Assembly (NCBI GenBank): GCA_006503475.1
Contig: RSEH01000139.1
Location: forward strand, 62,001 to 126,000
Reading direction: 5' to 3'
Length of the DNA stretch: 64,000 nucleotides
Origin: Stentor roeselii
Taxonomy: Eukaryota; Ciliophora; Heterotrichea; Heterotrichida; Stentoridae
Under the pieces are notes generated by a model that saw nothing but the letters and a program-made list of their open reading frames with translations, had not been told where the DNA came from and did not search any database. This document shows, piece by piece, positions 27,737 to 37,302 of the stretch. Position 1 is the first letter of the stretch. Each line of letters starts with the position of its first letter. The translations under genes and the position numbers were made by a program.

Positions 27737-29122
27737 ATGGCTAGTCCAAATGGCAGTCCCAGACAAAGTGTCAAGCTAAGTTCACTGCTAGACCCGAAGA
27801 ACAAGCGAGTAGAAATCGGAAAAAGTGGAAAAACAGCAGAACAAATAGAAAGAATTGACCAGATTTTAAAAGATTTCCGAGAAATCGACGTGAACGGCGA
27901 CGGTGTTTTGACCTTCAGAGAAATTCATTCTTTTCTCAATAAAAAGGCTTCTGGGTTTCCAGAAGATACATGTTTAGAGCTTTTTAACCAAATGGATCGT
28001 GACCAAAATCAAGAAGTTACAACAAAAGAGTTCGTCGAGCATTATGTGATGGTTGAAGACTCTGTTTTCCAGAAGATTAACGAACAAAACAATATCATTC
28101 TAGATAACAAGGCACTTCTTGAGGAAAACAGGAAAAAACTGGTAAAGGCTCAGATTGAAGAACAAAAATTGATGAATGGAATCATGAAAGACAGTGTATT
28201 GACTGTTCACGTCATCGAAGTCATGAGATTTCGCTTGTATAATGTCGGAATTTTCATTGAACTCTACTGTGACGACCAGATCATTGAAACTGAGCCTCAA
28301 CCTTTTGACCAAAACCCAGTTTTTAAAGAAACTTTTACTTTTCAAATAAAAAATAACAACTTAAAGCTGAAAATCGCTCTTATTGACTCAAAATCGAAAA
28401 ATAAAGTCGCTGAAGGATTTTATTCACTTGAAGAACTCAGAGACCAACTCAAAAAAGACGTCTTGGTCGATGTTTTTGATGGAAAAAATGATGGAGCTAT
28501 CGGCAGGGTGCATCTTGAACTGCAGTGGATCTGGAGTCGCATCGAGTACTTTAAGCAGATCATTGAGCAGATTGAAGATAATCTCAGGAAAAGTCATGAA
28601 GATTTAGCTGCTTTGGAAAAAAACTTGAAAGACCTTCATAAGCCTTTCGGAATTTTTGACTTTAGAGGCGCTGAATATCAAGGAATTCAAGACCCGGTCT
28701 CTCGAAAAATCACGAATGTTTTTTATGGAGTTTTAGGAAGAAATATCAGGTGGAAAACGGTTTTGAATGGATTTTTAGCCTGTTTTTTGGTTTTGTCGGC
28801 TTTTAACATGTTTTTTATATCGGATTATTTGAATGTAAGGGATAAATAGGTCACTCTTGCCATGCTTGGAACTTTGCAGGCGGTTTTAAAGTTTGATTAT
28901 GTTTCTTTGGTCAGGTATTCGAAGATACTTGTTCTGGCGATTGGGTATGACTTGATTCTTTTGATTGTTAGTGGAAGGGTAATTTTTAAGAAGCTTTTAC
29001 CGAAGGCTCATATGCATTATCAGTACTTGGGGGTCGCTGTTTCGCTTTTGCTTTGTGGAATCAAGGTCTTGGTCGCTGCCATTTTTTACAAGTACGGAGC
29101 TGAGAACTTAAGTATTAGATAA
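27737..29122 (+). CDS. EF-hand/C2/multi-pass membrane protein, one intron
   Basis: 456 residues after a 15-nt intron (28835-28849). Residues about 45-110 have two EF-hand loops: DVNGDGVLTFRE (canonical Ca2+-binding) and DRDQNQEVTTKE (weaker). A C2-like domain follows at about 150-250 (LTVHVIEVMRFRLYNVGIFIELYCD), then helices. The end is polytopic: WKTVLNGFLACFLVLSAF, the splice, then SKILVLAIGYDLILLIVS and a further membrane segment near GVAVSLLLCGIK. This suits a Ca2+-responsive membrane protein, perhaps in vesicle fusion or Ca2+ signalling, but no exact family is known to me. The end is just 2 bp before the next gene. Confidence 0.86.
28835..28849 (+). other. 15-nt intron
   Basis: GTAAGGGATAAATAG, phase 0, in the EF-hand/C2 membrane gene; A at position 10. 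Confidence 0.9.
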
Positions 29123-29124
29123 TA

Positions 29125-29586
29125 ATGGAATTCTTCAAAAGGACTGAAAGACTTAGATATGTTATTGACCATAATGAGAACTTTCGAAATGTGAAAAGTG
29201 ATGAGATGACCAACATCATCCACAAAATGATCTTTTCCCCTTTTCTATTCGGTGGTTGCTCATTCATTCTAATGTTCATCCAAGCAAGAAAAAAAGGTTT
29301 TGACCTCTCAAATTCAATTCCAATAATCGAAATCCTAAAAAAAACATACAGCATGATCTTCTCAAGCGTAGTAATCGGCACAATGCCCGCAGTTTACTAT
29401 TTCTGGAAATTTTCAGAGAAACTCGACGAATGCGTCTCAATCGGTTCTAAAAACGGTTGGCTAAACGACGAAGATTACAGAATGATAGAAGACGAGGAAT
29501 ATTTCTTATCAAAAGCTGACCTAGTGAAAGAAAATCAAGAAATCTTAGCTAAACTCACGAACGATCTCTTCAATAAACGCAAATAA
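29125..29586 (+). CDS. Small membrane protein, 153 aa
   Basis: Starts two bases after the stop of the EF-hand/C2 gene, on the same strand, in a TAATAATG context. It has two likely membrane segments (FLFGGCSFILMFIQ and MIFSSVVIGTMPAVYYFW) and a charged C-terminus. No domain is recognised. No GT-AG 15-16 nt intron would join it to the preceding gene, so it is kept separate, although a polycistronic or overlapping transcript is likely given the 2-bp spacing. Confidence 0.7.
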   Translation: MEFFKRTERLRYVIDHNENFRNVKSDEMTNIIHKMIFSPFLFGGCSFILMFIQARKKGFDLSNSIPIIEILKKTYSMIFSSVVIGTMPAVYYFWKFSEKLDECVSIGSKNGWLNDEDYRMIEDEEYFLSKADLVKENQEILAKLTNDLFNKRK

Positions 29587-29598
29587 TCGATTAAAACA

Positions 29599-30102
29599 TT
29601 ATTTCAACTTTTTCAATGTTTTCACGAAGGTCTGCATGCTAGCTTTCGTCTTCGTTATCGGTTTTTTCTTAGTTTTTTTCAGAACTTTACTTGAAGGCGC
29701 TGTTGAAATTGCAGGATTTGCATGTTCTCGGCTGTTGTTTGAAGTGTTTTCAGCTTCTTCGTCTGATGTGAACTCGGGATCGTAAATGTCGTGAAAACCT
29801 TCTTCGAACTCGATTTTTGGCTTTTCTTTTCGAATGATTGATCTTTCTATGTCGTGGTAAGTCTGCTCGATTTCCATCATTTGACGCATTTTCAGATAGC
29901 TCCAGTGCTTTACTTTTGGTTTTGGCATTATCTCTGCTGTTATTATTGGAGTCAGTTCCAAGGTTTCGAGACTGGAAAACTGGGCGATGAAAGGCTTGAA
30001 CTGGTAGTCTGTGTATTTTTTTAAAGTGTCGTTGGAAATTTTCTTCATTACCAGCTTTTCTTCACAGCAAAGAAGGCAGTCAAAAATAGGTTTGATAGAC
30101 AT
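29599..30102 (-). CDS. Hypothetical protein, 167 aa
   Basis: Complete frame, start preceded by TTAATAATA. The N-terminus contains CLLCCEEK (a possible zinc or lipidation cluster, not diagnostic). The middle has acidic DEEAENTSNN and the C-terminus is Lys-rich. It converges with the small membrane gene with 12 bp between stops and ends just upstream of the kinase 3' end on the same strand. No family is recognised. Confidence 0.65.
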   Translation of the reverse strand: MSIKPIFDCLLCCEEKLVMKKISNDTLKKYTDYQFKPFIAQFSSLETLELTPIITAEIMPKPKVKHWSYLKMRQMMEIEQTYHDIERSIIRKEKPKIEFEEGFHDIYDPEFTSDEEAENTSNNSREHANPAISTAPSSKVLKKTKKKPITKTKASMQTFVKTLKKLK

Positions 30103-30117
30103 TATTATTAAATATAT

Positions 30118-31485
30118 TCAAGACCTGCATCTTAACTTGTACCCTCGCTTTCTAGAGTCATCTCTCCGTCCTTTAATCCACAAATGAAAACTCGCTTCAT
30201 CAACAGTAATTCTTTTCTTAGGATCAACTTCCAGACACCTATTCAAAAAATCAAACATAAGTGGATATCTTGTCTGTATCAAAAAAAAATGTTGATAATC
30301 TAAAACCAATTCATAATCAAGATCTTTTAATTCATTTCCATTAAAAAAATACTGAAACTTAATCGATTCCTGGAGCATCTCCAGTGGAAATTTCCCTTTC
30401 AACCTCCAAATCCGATGCAGAAGTTCAAGTTCAGAAGCACAAGGAAACAATACAAAACCTGTAAAAACTTCAAACAAAATACATCCAAGAGACCAGATGT
30501 CAATTTGAAAGTCATAACAAGTCCCAAGTGCAACTTCAGGTGCTCGATAGTTCCTCGACTGCACATAAGAATTGATTTTTTCATTTAAAACACAGCTACT
30601 TCCAAAGTCAATAATTCTCACCTCCTCCGTCGAATTGATTAAAAGATTCTCAGGTTTCAAGTCAGAATGAATAATTCTCAGTTTTTTCAGTAGTTTCAAA
30701 CCACTTAGCACTTGAATTACAAGACTCCTGGTTTTTTCTTCTGAAAGTCCTTTGAAATGGTTGAATTTCAGATGTTCTAAAAGATTTGAAGGGAAAAGTT
30801 CTAAGACTAAAACGATGTGATTGCGAAAAATGAAGTAATCTTTAAGATCAATACAGAAACTTTTAATATTCGAGTTTTCTTTTATGAGCTTCAAGATTTT
30901 TACCTCGTTGTTGCCTTGAGCTATGAATTTTTTCTGATTTCGAATGATTTTAACAGCGACGGTATTTTTTTCTTTATGGTCAAAAGCTTCGAAGACCTGT
31001 CCAAAAGTCCCTTTTCCGATTTCCCCAATGATTTGAAATCGATAAGCAATATGATCATTCGCGTCACATATCAAAAATCCTTTCTCATCATCATACCTGA
31101 AGAAATGTGTATTTTTTTGTGATTTTCCCCAGTAATAAACAATATAATAATCCAGTGCCTCTACAGTTTCATGTCGACTGATCAAATTCCTAAACCTCTC
31201 TAAAAAATCATGAACTTTATAAGGAAAACTTGCTTCAGGACTAGCAGAATAGTTTAAACAAGTCATAAATCCAGACCTGCTAGATTCAGGAGTACGGCTG
31301 CTAGGACTGGCAAAGGTCATAGGCGACCTGCTCACTAATGGAGTGGCTTTTCCTCGATACTGACCTTTCTTGTCCTTCATCTTAAAAGTGAATTTTTTAC
31401 TTGGAGTTAAAAAGTTGCTGGTCGTTGGACGGACGAAGTGATTCGACCTGAGAAATTTGATTTCGTCGATTTTAGACCGAATCAT
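30118..31485 (-). CDS. DYRK-family protein kinase, 455 aa
   Basis: Kinase domain at about residues 155-425: glycine loop GEIGKGTFGQVF, lysine in VAVKII, catalytic loop HSDLKPENLL (about 272), DFG in RIIDFGSSC, and the activation segment YVQSRNYRAPE, the DYRK signature whose second Tyr is autophosphorylated. After the domain there is a C-terminal HLWIKG tail. The N-terminal 120 residues hold Ser/Pro-rich stretches. DYRKs are CMGC kinases. It is complete, ends in TGA and has no introns. Whether it belongs to DYRK2 or DYRK1 subtype was not settled. Confidence 0.93.
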   Translation of the reverse strand: MIRSKIDEIKFLRSNHFVRPTTSNFLTPSKKFTFKMKDKKGQYRGKATPLVSRSPMTFASPSSRTPESSRSGFMTCLNYSASPEASFPYKVHDFLERFRNLISRHETVEALDYYIVYYWGKSQKNTHFFRYDDEKGFLICDANDHIAYRFQIIGEIGKGTFGQVFEAFDHKEKNTVAVKIIRNQKKFIAQGNNEVKILKLIKENSNIKSFCIDLKDYFIFRNHIVLVLELFPSNLLEHLKFNHFKGLSEEKTRSLVIQVLSGLKLLKKLRIIHSDLKPENLLINSTEEVRIIDFGSSCVLNEKINSYVQSRNYRAPEVALGTCYDFQIDIWSLGCILFEVFTGFVLFPCASELELLHRIWRLKGKFPLEMLQESIKFQYFFNGNELKDLDYELVLDYQHFFLIQTRYPLMFDFLNRCLEVDPKKRITVDEASFHLWIKGRRDDSRKRGYKLRCRS

Positions 31486-31528
31486 GATTTATTGTCTTGT
31501 AATGGATTTGAATATTAGACGGTACAAA

Positions 31529-32053
31529 CTAATTACTTACTTTTTCTTGAAAGCCATATTTTTTTTTACCGTAGTCGAAAGGAAGATATCGGTGTTTTAA
31601 CATGTGAGAAAGCTGTCTTTTCATTGTGACTAAAAAAAGGATTATGAAGTACATCACTAGCACTGGCCAGAATACGGGAAAGTCAAGAGACTCGCAGAAG
31701 GTGCAGAGGGTTGCTAGAAGACTTGCTAGTGTAAATTGTTTCCAGAAGGAGAACTCGTTTAATTGGCGGAGAAATGGCTTGAATTCTTCTTTGTCGTATA
31801 TTGGAAGAACTGGGTTGTCAAGTTCTTCTTCTTCTAGGTCGGATTTTATTGGAGTTAGGAAACGAAGGAATAGGTTTAGGATTAGAATTGATAGGCAATA
31901 GGTTATCACGTGAAAACCTTGAGTTGACACTATACGTGAACCGTAGAGGATTAGAACTAGAAGACTAAAAGTCCATCTCTGGCAGATCAAGGGTGTTATT
32001 TTACCTTCATATGTAATCAAAACCTGTTTTATCCGGGTTACAGCCTGGCTCAT
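31529..32053 (-). CDS. RER1: RER1-like ER/Golgi retrieval receptor
   Basis: 174 residues with four membrane segments, the usual RER1 size. Diagnostic blocks are FLRQLNEFSFWKQFT, SLDFPVFWPVLVMYFIILF (18 residues) and MKRQLSHMLKHRYLPFD. RER1 retains or retrieves membrane proteins in the ER via the COPI pathway. Complete; the last residues, YGFQEKVSN, vary among members. Confidence 0.95.
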   Translation of the reverse strand: MSQAVTRIKQVLITYEGKITPLICQRWTFSLLVLILYGSRIVSTQGFHVITYCLSILILNLFLRFLTPIKSDLEEEELDNPVLPIYDKEEFKPFLRQLNEFSFWKQFTLASLLATLCTFCESLDFPVFWPVLVMYFIILFLVTMKRQLSHMLKHRYLPFDYGKKKYGFQEKVSN

Positions 32054-32063
32054 ATTTATTTAA

Positions 32064-33023
32064 CTAGGCCTTTAAATTGTTTTTTATTTTTTCGAAGAGA
32101 CTGTCAACATCAGAAGTACCTGTTAAATCCATTAACTTTTCAATCACAGCTAATCCTGTAATTTTTTTTATTTTCATGTACTCCTCAACCAAAGAAGTGA
32201 CCCATCTCCATATCTGATGAATAGAAGGTTCTTTGTCAAAGCTTCCAGAAGGTGAGCACTGAACAACCATATCAGAAAGTCGATCAATGAGTTTAACACT
32301 TTTTTTATATTTCAAGTGTCGATTCTGCAGATGATGCAATTTCGAATAAAAGTCTTTAGTTTTGCTTACCCCAACGATTTTCATGGCTTCAACACAAATA
32401 AGCCTATAAGACCCTTCCTGTCCTAAAACATCAATTTTTCCAGTTTCAAAGTCAAAAGACTGCTTAAAACTCTTTTCCTTACCCTCAGGTTTCAATAAAT
32501 TACCTTTTTCCTGACATTCTTCTTTTTCCTTCAACGTTTTTCTAAGTTTTTCAAGGTTTCTTTGACTACTAGAGAGATTTTCTTCCAGGTGTTCTCTATC
32601 AACCTGGAATTTCTGCAGTTGTTTTTTCAATAAGTTGACTTTAACCTGTAGTCTTTCATTCTTTTTCTGGTAAAATCGAATAGTTTCTTGCATTTTCTGA
32701 TTATCCTGGATAATTTCTTCATGGTCCAGAAGAATCTGCCCAATTTGGCGGTCTTTTTGACTTAAAACTCTTCGAAGTTGATTAATTTCTTCTTTAATAA
32801 CAATAATATCCCCAGACTGTTCATCAAAGTTCCTATTAAGTTCTTCATCATATTCAGGAAGTTCACAACTTTCCCTCCTTTCACGAAATTGCCAGTCATC
32901 TTCCCTAATCTCACTGAATTCCTACCTATTCTCTACATCATCAGTAAAATCTTTTCCAATTTTCTCTAAAGTCGCACGAATTCCTTCAATCCTTCCCTCA
33001 AGATCAAGTTTATCTAACTCCAT
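32064..33023 (-). CDS. Coiled-coil protein with one intron, 314 aa
   Basis: Exon 1 (33023-32937) encodes MELDKLDLEGRIEGIRATLE...; after the 15-nt intron (32922-32936) the frame continues for 285 residues. A long charged coiled coil (about 80-175) is followed by a compact region from about 195 to 295 with mixed hydrophobic residues (GSYRLICVEAMKIVG..., WRWVTSLVEEYMKI). No catalytic motif. The start codon is just 4 bp from the RPN12 stop. Cytoskeletal or centriolar proteins have a similar look, but this is a weak inference. Confidence 0.8.
32922..32936 (-). other. 15-nt intron
   Basis: GTAGAGAATAGGTAG, phase 0, in the coiled-coil gene at 32064-33023; A at position 10. Confidence 0.88.
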
Positions 33024-33027
33024 TAAT

Positions 33028-33819
33028 CTAAACGATTCTTTCTAATTCAATCGCGTACTTAATCGCCTGGTCAATAAGCTGCCACTTAGGAATTTCATGC
33101 ACTTTATTCTCCTGCCCCTTGATCACCAAGTAATCCCCTTCGATTTTCCAGATATCTCTTCCAATCCTCCTTGAAAACTCATTCAAAAAAATTCTTAAGT
33201 CCTCATCAGTCCTCAAGCGAAGCAGTTGAACAGCGCTTTGAATAGAAAGTCTTTGATAAGCTTTTTCGAAACTTGCTGCAATTTCAAATCGAATCGTGTC
33301 AGAAATACGACCAACGAAGAAGTTAAACTCAGAAGAAGGAGGCTTCGCTAAAAGGACTTCTTGGTAATTTCCTTCCATGAAAAACTGCTCAAGGGTCACT
33401 GCGAAGCTGATGAATTGGTTTGAAGTGTAAAGTTCCCATGGGACTGACTCTAATTCGCAGTGAAATTCTTCGATTTTGTTGTAGGAAAGCAAAAAGGTCA
33501 GGTAAAGACCGCGGATTTTCCATTGAGAGTCTGAGTCGGATAATTGGCTTGAATGGTCTTGGTATAGGCTTAGAAGGATCTCGAAACATTGATGCATTCC
33601 TGAAACGTCTTCACATTTGATGTAGGCTCGAAGAGCCGCTTCGAAGAAATCTCGGATTGAACGTAGTTCGCTTGTGTCTTGAACTGATGATGGAGGCATA
33701 CTTGGAAGACGGATCGCGACTTGCCAAAGCTGAGTAACTCTCTGTAAAATTTCTTCATGTTGGGCAGATTCAAGTCTAAGCATAAGAACACTAGTTCCCT
33801 GTTTCAACTCTTCAGACAT
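33028..33819 (-). CDS. RPN12: 26S proteasome regulatory subunit RPN12/PSMD8
   Basis: 263 residues, matching PSMD8 in length. The CSN8/PSMD8/eIF3k-type helical repeat plus winged-helix domain ends in a C-terminal helix, QLIDQAIKYAIELERIV, that fits the family consensus ending 'YA.QLE.IV'. In other eukaryotes this subunit is part of the proteasome lid and joins late in its assembly. Complete without introns. The ATG is 5 bp from the divergent cNMP-binding gene at 33825. Confidence 0.93.
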   Translation of the reverse strand: MSEELKQGTSVLMLRLESAQHEEILQRVTQLWQVAIRLPSMPPSSVQDTSELRSIRDFFEAALRAYIKCEDVSGMHQCFEILLSLYQDHSSQLSDSDSQWKIRGLYLTFLLSYNKIEEFHCELESVPWELYTSNQFISFAVTLEQFFMEGNYQEVLLAKPPSSEFNFFVGRISDTIRFEIAASFEKAYQRLSIQSAVQLLRLRTDEDLRIFLNEFSRRIGRDIWKIEGDYLVIKGQENKVHEIPKWQLIDQAIKYAIELERIV

Positions 33820-33824
33820 TTATA
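33820..33824. promoter_or_regulatory. 5-bp bidirectional start region (TTATA)
   Basis: RPN12 starts at 33819 (minus) and the cNMP-binding gene at 33825 (plus); only TTATA lies between the two start codons. As at 15650, any shared promoter must overlap coding sequence. Confidence 0.45.
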
Positions 33825-34976
33825 ATGCAATTAGGCCAAAAAGAGCTAAACTACGTGATTTCACTATTTAAGTCCTCATCCAAATCATTCAGCGATCTCG
33901 AGTTTTTAAACCATTTTCTAGGTCAATTCGAAGACATGCGTCGATACATGGACCACTACAACCTCGACCTTCGCTTTAAAATAATCGAAAGTTTCAAAGT
34001 AAAATCATTTACACCAGGCGAGGTGATTTTTCGCAAAGGCGACCCAAGTTCAATTTATTATTTCATCCTAGACGGTCAAATCGAAGCATACAACGAAGAA
34101 CGTGACGGCAGCAGCAAGTTGATGGGAATCGTGAATACCGGAAAGCCTTTAGGAGAAATCGGGATCCTCAGAAGTCAACCTCGAAGTTTAACCTGCATTG
34201 CAAAGACTTTCGGTTACTTTTTAATACTTTCAAGTGAATTATTTTTGAACTTACTTGCTTCACATATGGTGGCCTTGCTTGAAAACAAGATAAAGTTTAT
34301 TGAGCATTATTTTCCTAATGTTAAGAAATTGACAACTGTGCAGAAACAACGAATCGCTTATGCGATGGGAACGATTAATATGAGCAGAGGACAGAGTGTG
34401 TCGGTTTTAGGAGAAAATCTGCAGGCGCTTTATTTTATTAGTGAAGGAGAATGCGTTGTTGATTTAGCTAATCAGAAAAAACATATGATATTGAAATTGG
34501 CTCCTGGGAATCTGATTGGAGAAGAGTGTATTTTTTTTAGCAGTAGTTTGAAGTACAATATTTCAGTTTCTAGTGAATATTCTCAGGTTTATACTCTCAT
34601 GAAACAAGATATTTATCTGCTCTTGCCTCCTGAGACTATTGAAAACTGGAAAAAGAACTTTAGGGCGAAGGATCATTGTAGGAAACAGCTGATTAATGGA
34701 ATGAATACATCTGCTTTTACGAGTAATACTATGAGTCGCACTGAGACTAACTTCAAACAAGCGAGTTTTTATGCTAGTAAGAGACTTGATGCTATTCAAA
34801 AGTTTAATGAAAGAACTTTGAATACTGTTGAACTTGGAAGAAGTGTTTCTATTGAAAAGACACTCAAACAGTTCAGTCCTGCTGCGATTATGGCTCAAGT
34901 CAAGATCACTGTTAAGAAACCAAAAACGTCTTTGAAGCTGAAAAGATATGTGTCGAAAAATCATCTTGTATTGTAA
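33825..34976 (+). CDS. Cyclic-nucleotide-binding-domain protein, 383 aa
   Basis: Two cNBD folds. The first (about 62-145; FTPGEVIFRKGDPSSIYYFI) has a cassette, GEIGILRSQPRSLTCIA, with Gly-Glu and Arg. The second (about 180-270) has GEECIFFSSSLKYNISVS without the Arg, so it probably does not bind a nucleotide. The last 100 residues are disordered and Ser/Lys-rich. No kinase, channel or PKA-R motif. It differs from the 2497 protein: no long insert. Confidence 0.87.
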   Translation: MQLGQKELNYVISLFKSSSKSFSDLEFLNHFLGQFEDMRRYMDHYNLDLRFKIIESFKVKSFTPGEVIFRKGDPSSIYYFILDGQIEAYNEERDGSSKLMGIVNTGKPLGEIGILRSQPRSLTCIAKTFGYFLILSSELFLNLLASHMVALLENKIKFIEHYFPNVKKLTTVQKQRIAYAMGTINMSRGQSVSVLGENLQALYFISEGECVVDLANQKKHMILKLAPGNLIGEECIFFSSSLKYNISVSSEYSQVYTLMKQDIYLLLPPETIENWKKNFRAKDHCRKQLINGMNTSAFTSNTMSRTETNFKQASFYASKRLDAIQKFNERTLNTVELGRSVSIEKTLKQFSPAAIMAQVKITVKKPKTSLKLKRYVSKNHLVL

Positions 34977-35074
34977 GTGTTTGCTGTATTGTATTATATT
35001 CTAGAGTCAGTTTCGATTGAGTAAATTCATTATTAATAGTTGACTTCTTAAATCTTTAGTTATTAATACAAACT

Positions 35075-37300
35075 ATGATAATCATCCTGAAAAAAGGCAA
35101 TGAGTCCCTCGAAGTAGATATCAACCCAGATTTAAAAATAGAGACAATCCAAGCTCTAATAAAATCAAAATTTCGCATCGCAGCATCCTTACAAAAACTA
35201 AGTCTTCCAGACGGTACAGTAAAAACTTCATAGGAACTTCATCCAAGCGAGTGTTTTTCATACTACAACCTTTCATCCCGAAGCGAAGTCTTTGTAGACT
35301 CAGCAGTATCCAAGTCCTTCATAACATCAAACCGAGCCTATTCCTCATTATCAGGTCTTTCCTCACTATCAAGCCACTCATCAATGGCAAATCTTTCACC
35401 ATTTGAAAAAGCTTCAAAGATAGACCTCGACAAATCCCAAGTTTTGAAAACAATAAAAGAAAACGATTTACCTTCCTTAAAAAAAATCATTGAAAGTTTT
35501 GACTCAATTTCAGTCCCTGATATAAAAAAAGAGAGTATTTTAGAGTTCATTAACAAATTAGATGATAAACATTGGACACTTGTTCATCATTCCTGCTTTT
35601 ATAAAAGAGAAGCTATTCTTAGTTACCTGGTTTCTCTTGGATGTGACATTAATGGAGTTTCACTTGATCAGTACACTCCTTTGCAAATCGCTTCTATGCA
35701 GAATGCGATCGAGTGCATCAAGGTCTTAATGATCACTGGAAGTCTACAGATCAATAAAATGTCTAATCGAGGATCTGCTCTTCATGTCGCTTGTAGGCAT
35801 GGACATGAAAAAGTTGTAGAAAAACTACTTGACGCTGGAGCTCATCCGGGACTTGAAGACTCGAATGGACTTACACCTATTTTACTTACTCAGAAAATTG
35901 AGATTTTAGAAATGATTCCGAAGTATGTTGGAAAAGAACTGATAAATAAATATTGTAAAGGTACTGACCTGCCTCTAAGTTTCTCAGGAATGGTCTACTG
36001 GAGCAGTCCATGGAAGATTCAAGAGACTCAAGTTTTTCTTCTTCTAAACAGCGCAGCCGAGCACTTATACCACTACACAAAACGTAGCGACTTCGAAAAC
36101 AACTACCACCCATCCTTGGCGATAAGAATTCGAGACATCGAAGACGTGCGAATGACTGAAGAGACGATATTAGAGTCGAAGTTCTTTATAGTGATTAAAA
36201 CAAAGCTAGAGACTTACTGGTACTACACAAAATACCCTGACATGACCTCTGCCTGGGTGCAGAAAATCGTCGATGCTGTCAAGTTTTTCCATGTCTCTGA
36301 CCATAAAACTGCTCAACCTGAATTTTCTGAACCTGAAGAAGGAGAACTTGAAACTATTGATCCTGCTGTTGGCTCTGCATCGTTTTTTGCTAGTCGAGAA
36401 GTTGGAATTGGAAGCTTTGGGAAAGTTTATGAAGCTTTTAAAAAAGATTCGAATGAACGATTCGCGATTAAGGTACTTAGTAAGGCTATGTTGAGAAGGC
36501 AGAATCAGTTTAAATATGCAATTGCTGAGTGTAAGATATTGAAAGAAATTAGGCATCCTTTTATTATTCCTTTGTTTTGGGCTTTTCAAACTCCCAAAAA
36601 CCTATTCATCGTATACGAGTTTTGCCCATACGGTGACCTAACCAACGTGTTAAAAGCGAAAGGAAAACTCTCAGAAGCAGAAGCCCGTCTTTACATATCA
36701 GAGACAATCCTGGCAATCGAGTACCTTCACAACTTAAAAATCGTTTACCGCGACTTAAAGCCTTTAAACATCCTACTAGACCACAAAGGCCACGTTAAAC
36801 TATCAGATTTCGGCCTAGCAAAGGCAAACGTGTCAAAAGAAAACCTGGCAATGTCCTTTTGCGGTTCCCCGGCCTACCTGGCGCCAGAGTTACTGAAAAT
36901 GTCAGGGGCGCACAAGCCAGTAGACATCTATGCAATCGGTGTTACGCTTTACGAGCTGCTCACAGGGACCTTGCCTTACACAAATGATAACTTGTCAAGA
37001 CTTTATAAGGAAATCTCGGTGGGCAACCTGAAATTCCCCAATGAAGTCTCGAAAAATGCCAAAAGTCTTATTAAAGCTCTCATGGCTACTGACCCTAATA
37101 GGCGGCCGACCATTTCCCAAGTAAAAAATTTCGACTTTTTTGAAGGAGTCGACTGGGAACATCTTCTAAACACAATCGAAACTTCTCCTTTTCGCCCATC
37201 TGAAGAGTTTTACGCTTCGATTGATCCTTTTCAGAAAAATCTCGACGACCTGGATTTTTCAGGTCCCGAGATTGGTTTAGTTCAAGAAAGTTTATATTAA
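35075..37300 (+). CDS. UBL-ankyrin-PH-protein kinase fusion, one intron
   Basis: 736 residues. The first exon (35075-35218) was revealed by a 15-nt intron (35219-35233) and, with the next, forms a ubiquitin-like fold at residues 1-70 (MIIILKKGNESLEVDI; KIETIQALIKSKF). Three ankyrin repeats follow at about 160-265 (WTLVHHSC, LQIASMQNAIE, SALHVACRHGHEKVVEKLL). A PH-like region spans about 290-400 (FSGMVYWSSPWKIQETQVF). The kinase, about 432-685, has GIGSFGKVYEA, AIKVLSK, YRDLKPLNILLD, DFGLAKA, FCGSPAYLAPE and a short C-terminal extension, giving AGC-type features. This order of domains I have not seen before. Confidence 0.9.
35219..35233 (+). other. 15-nt intron
   Basis: GTAAAAACTTCATAG, phase 0, in the UBL-ankyrin-PH-kinase gene. 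Position 10 is T rather than A, the only exception among the twelve 15-nt introns. Confidence 0.85.
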
Positions 37301-37302
37301 AT

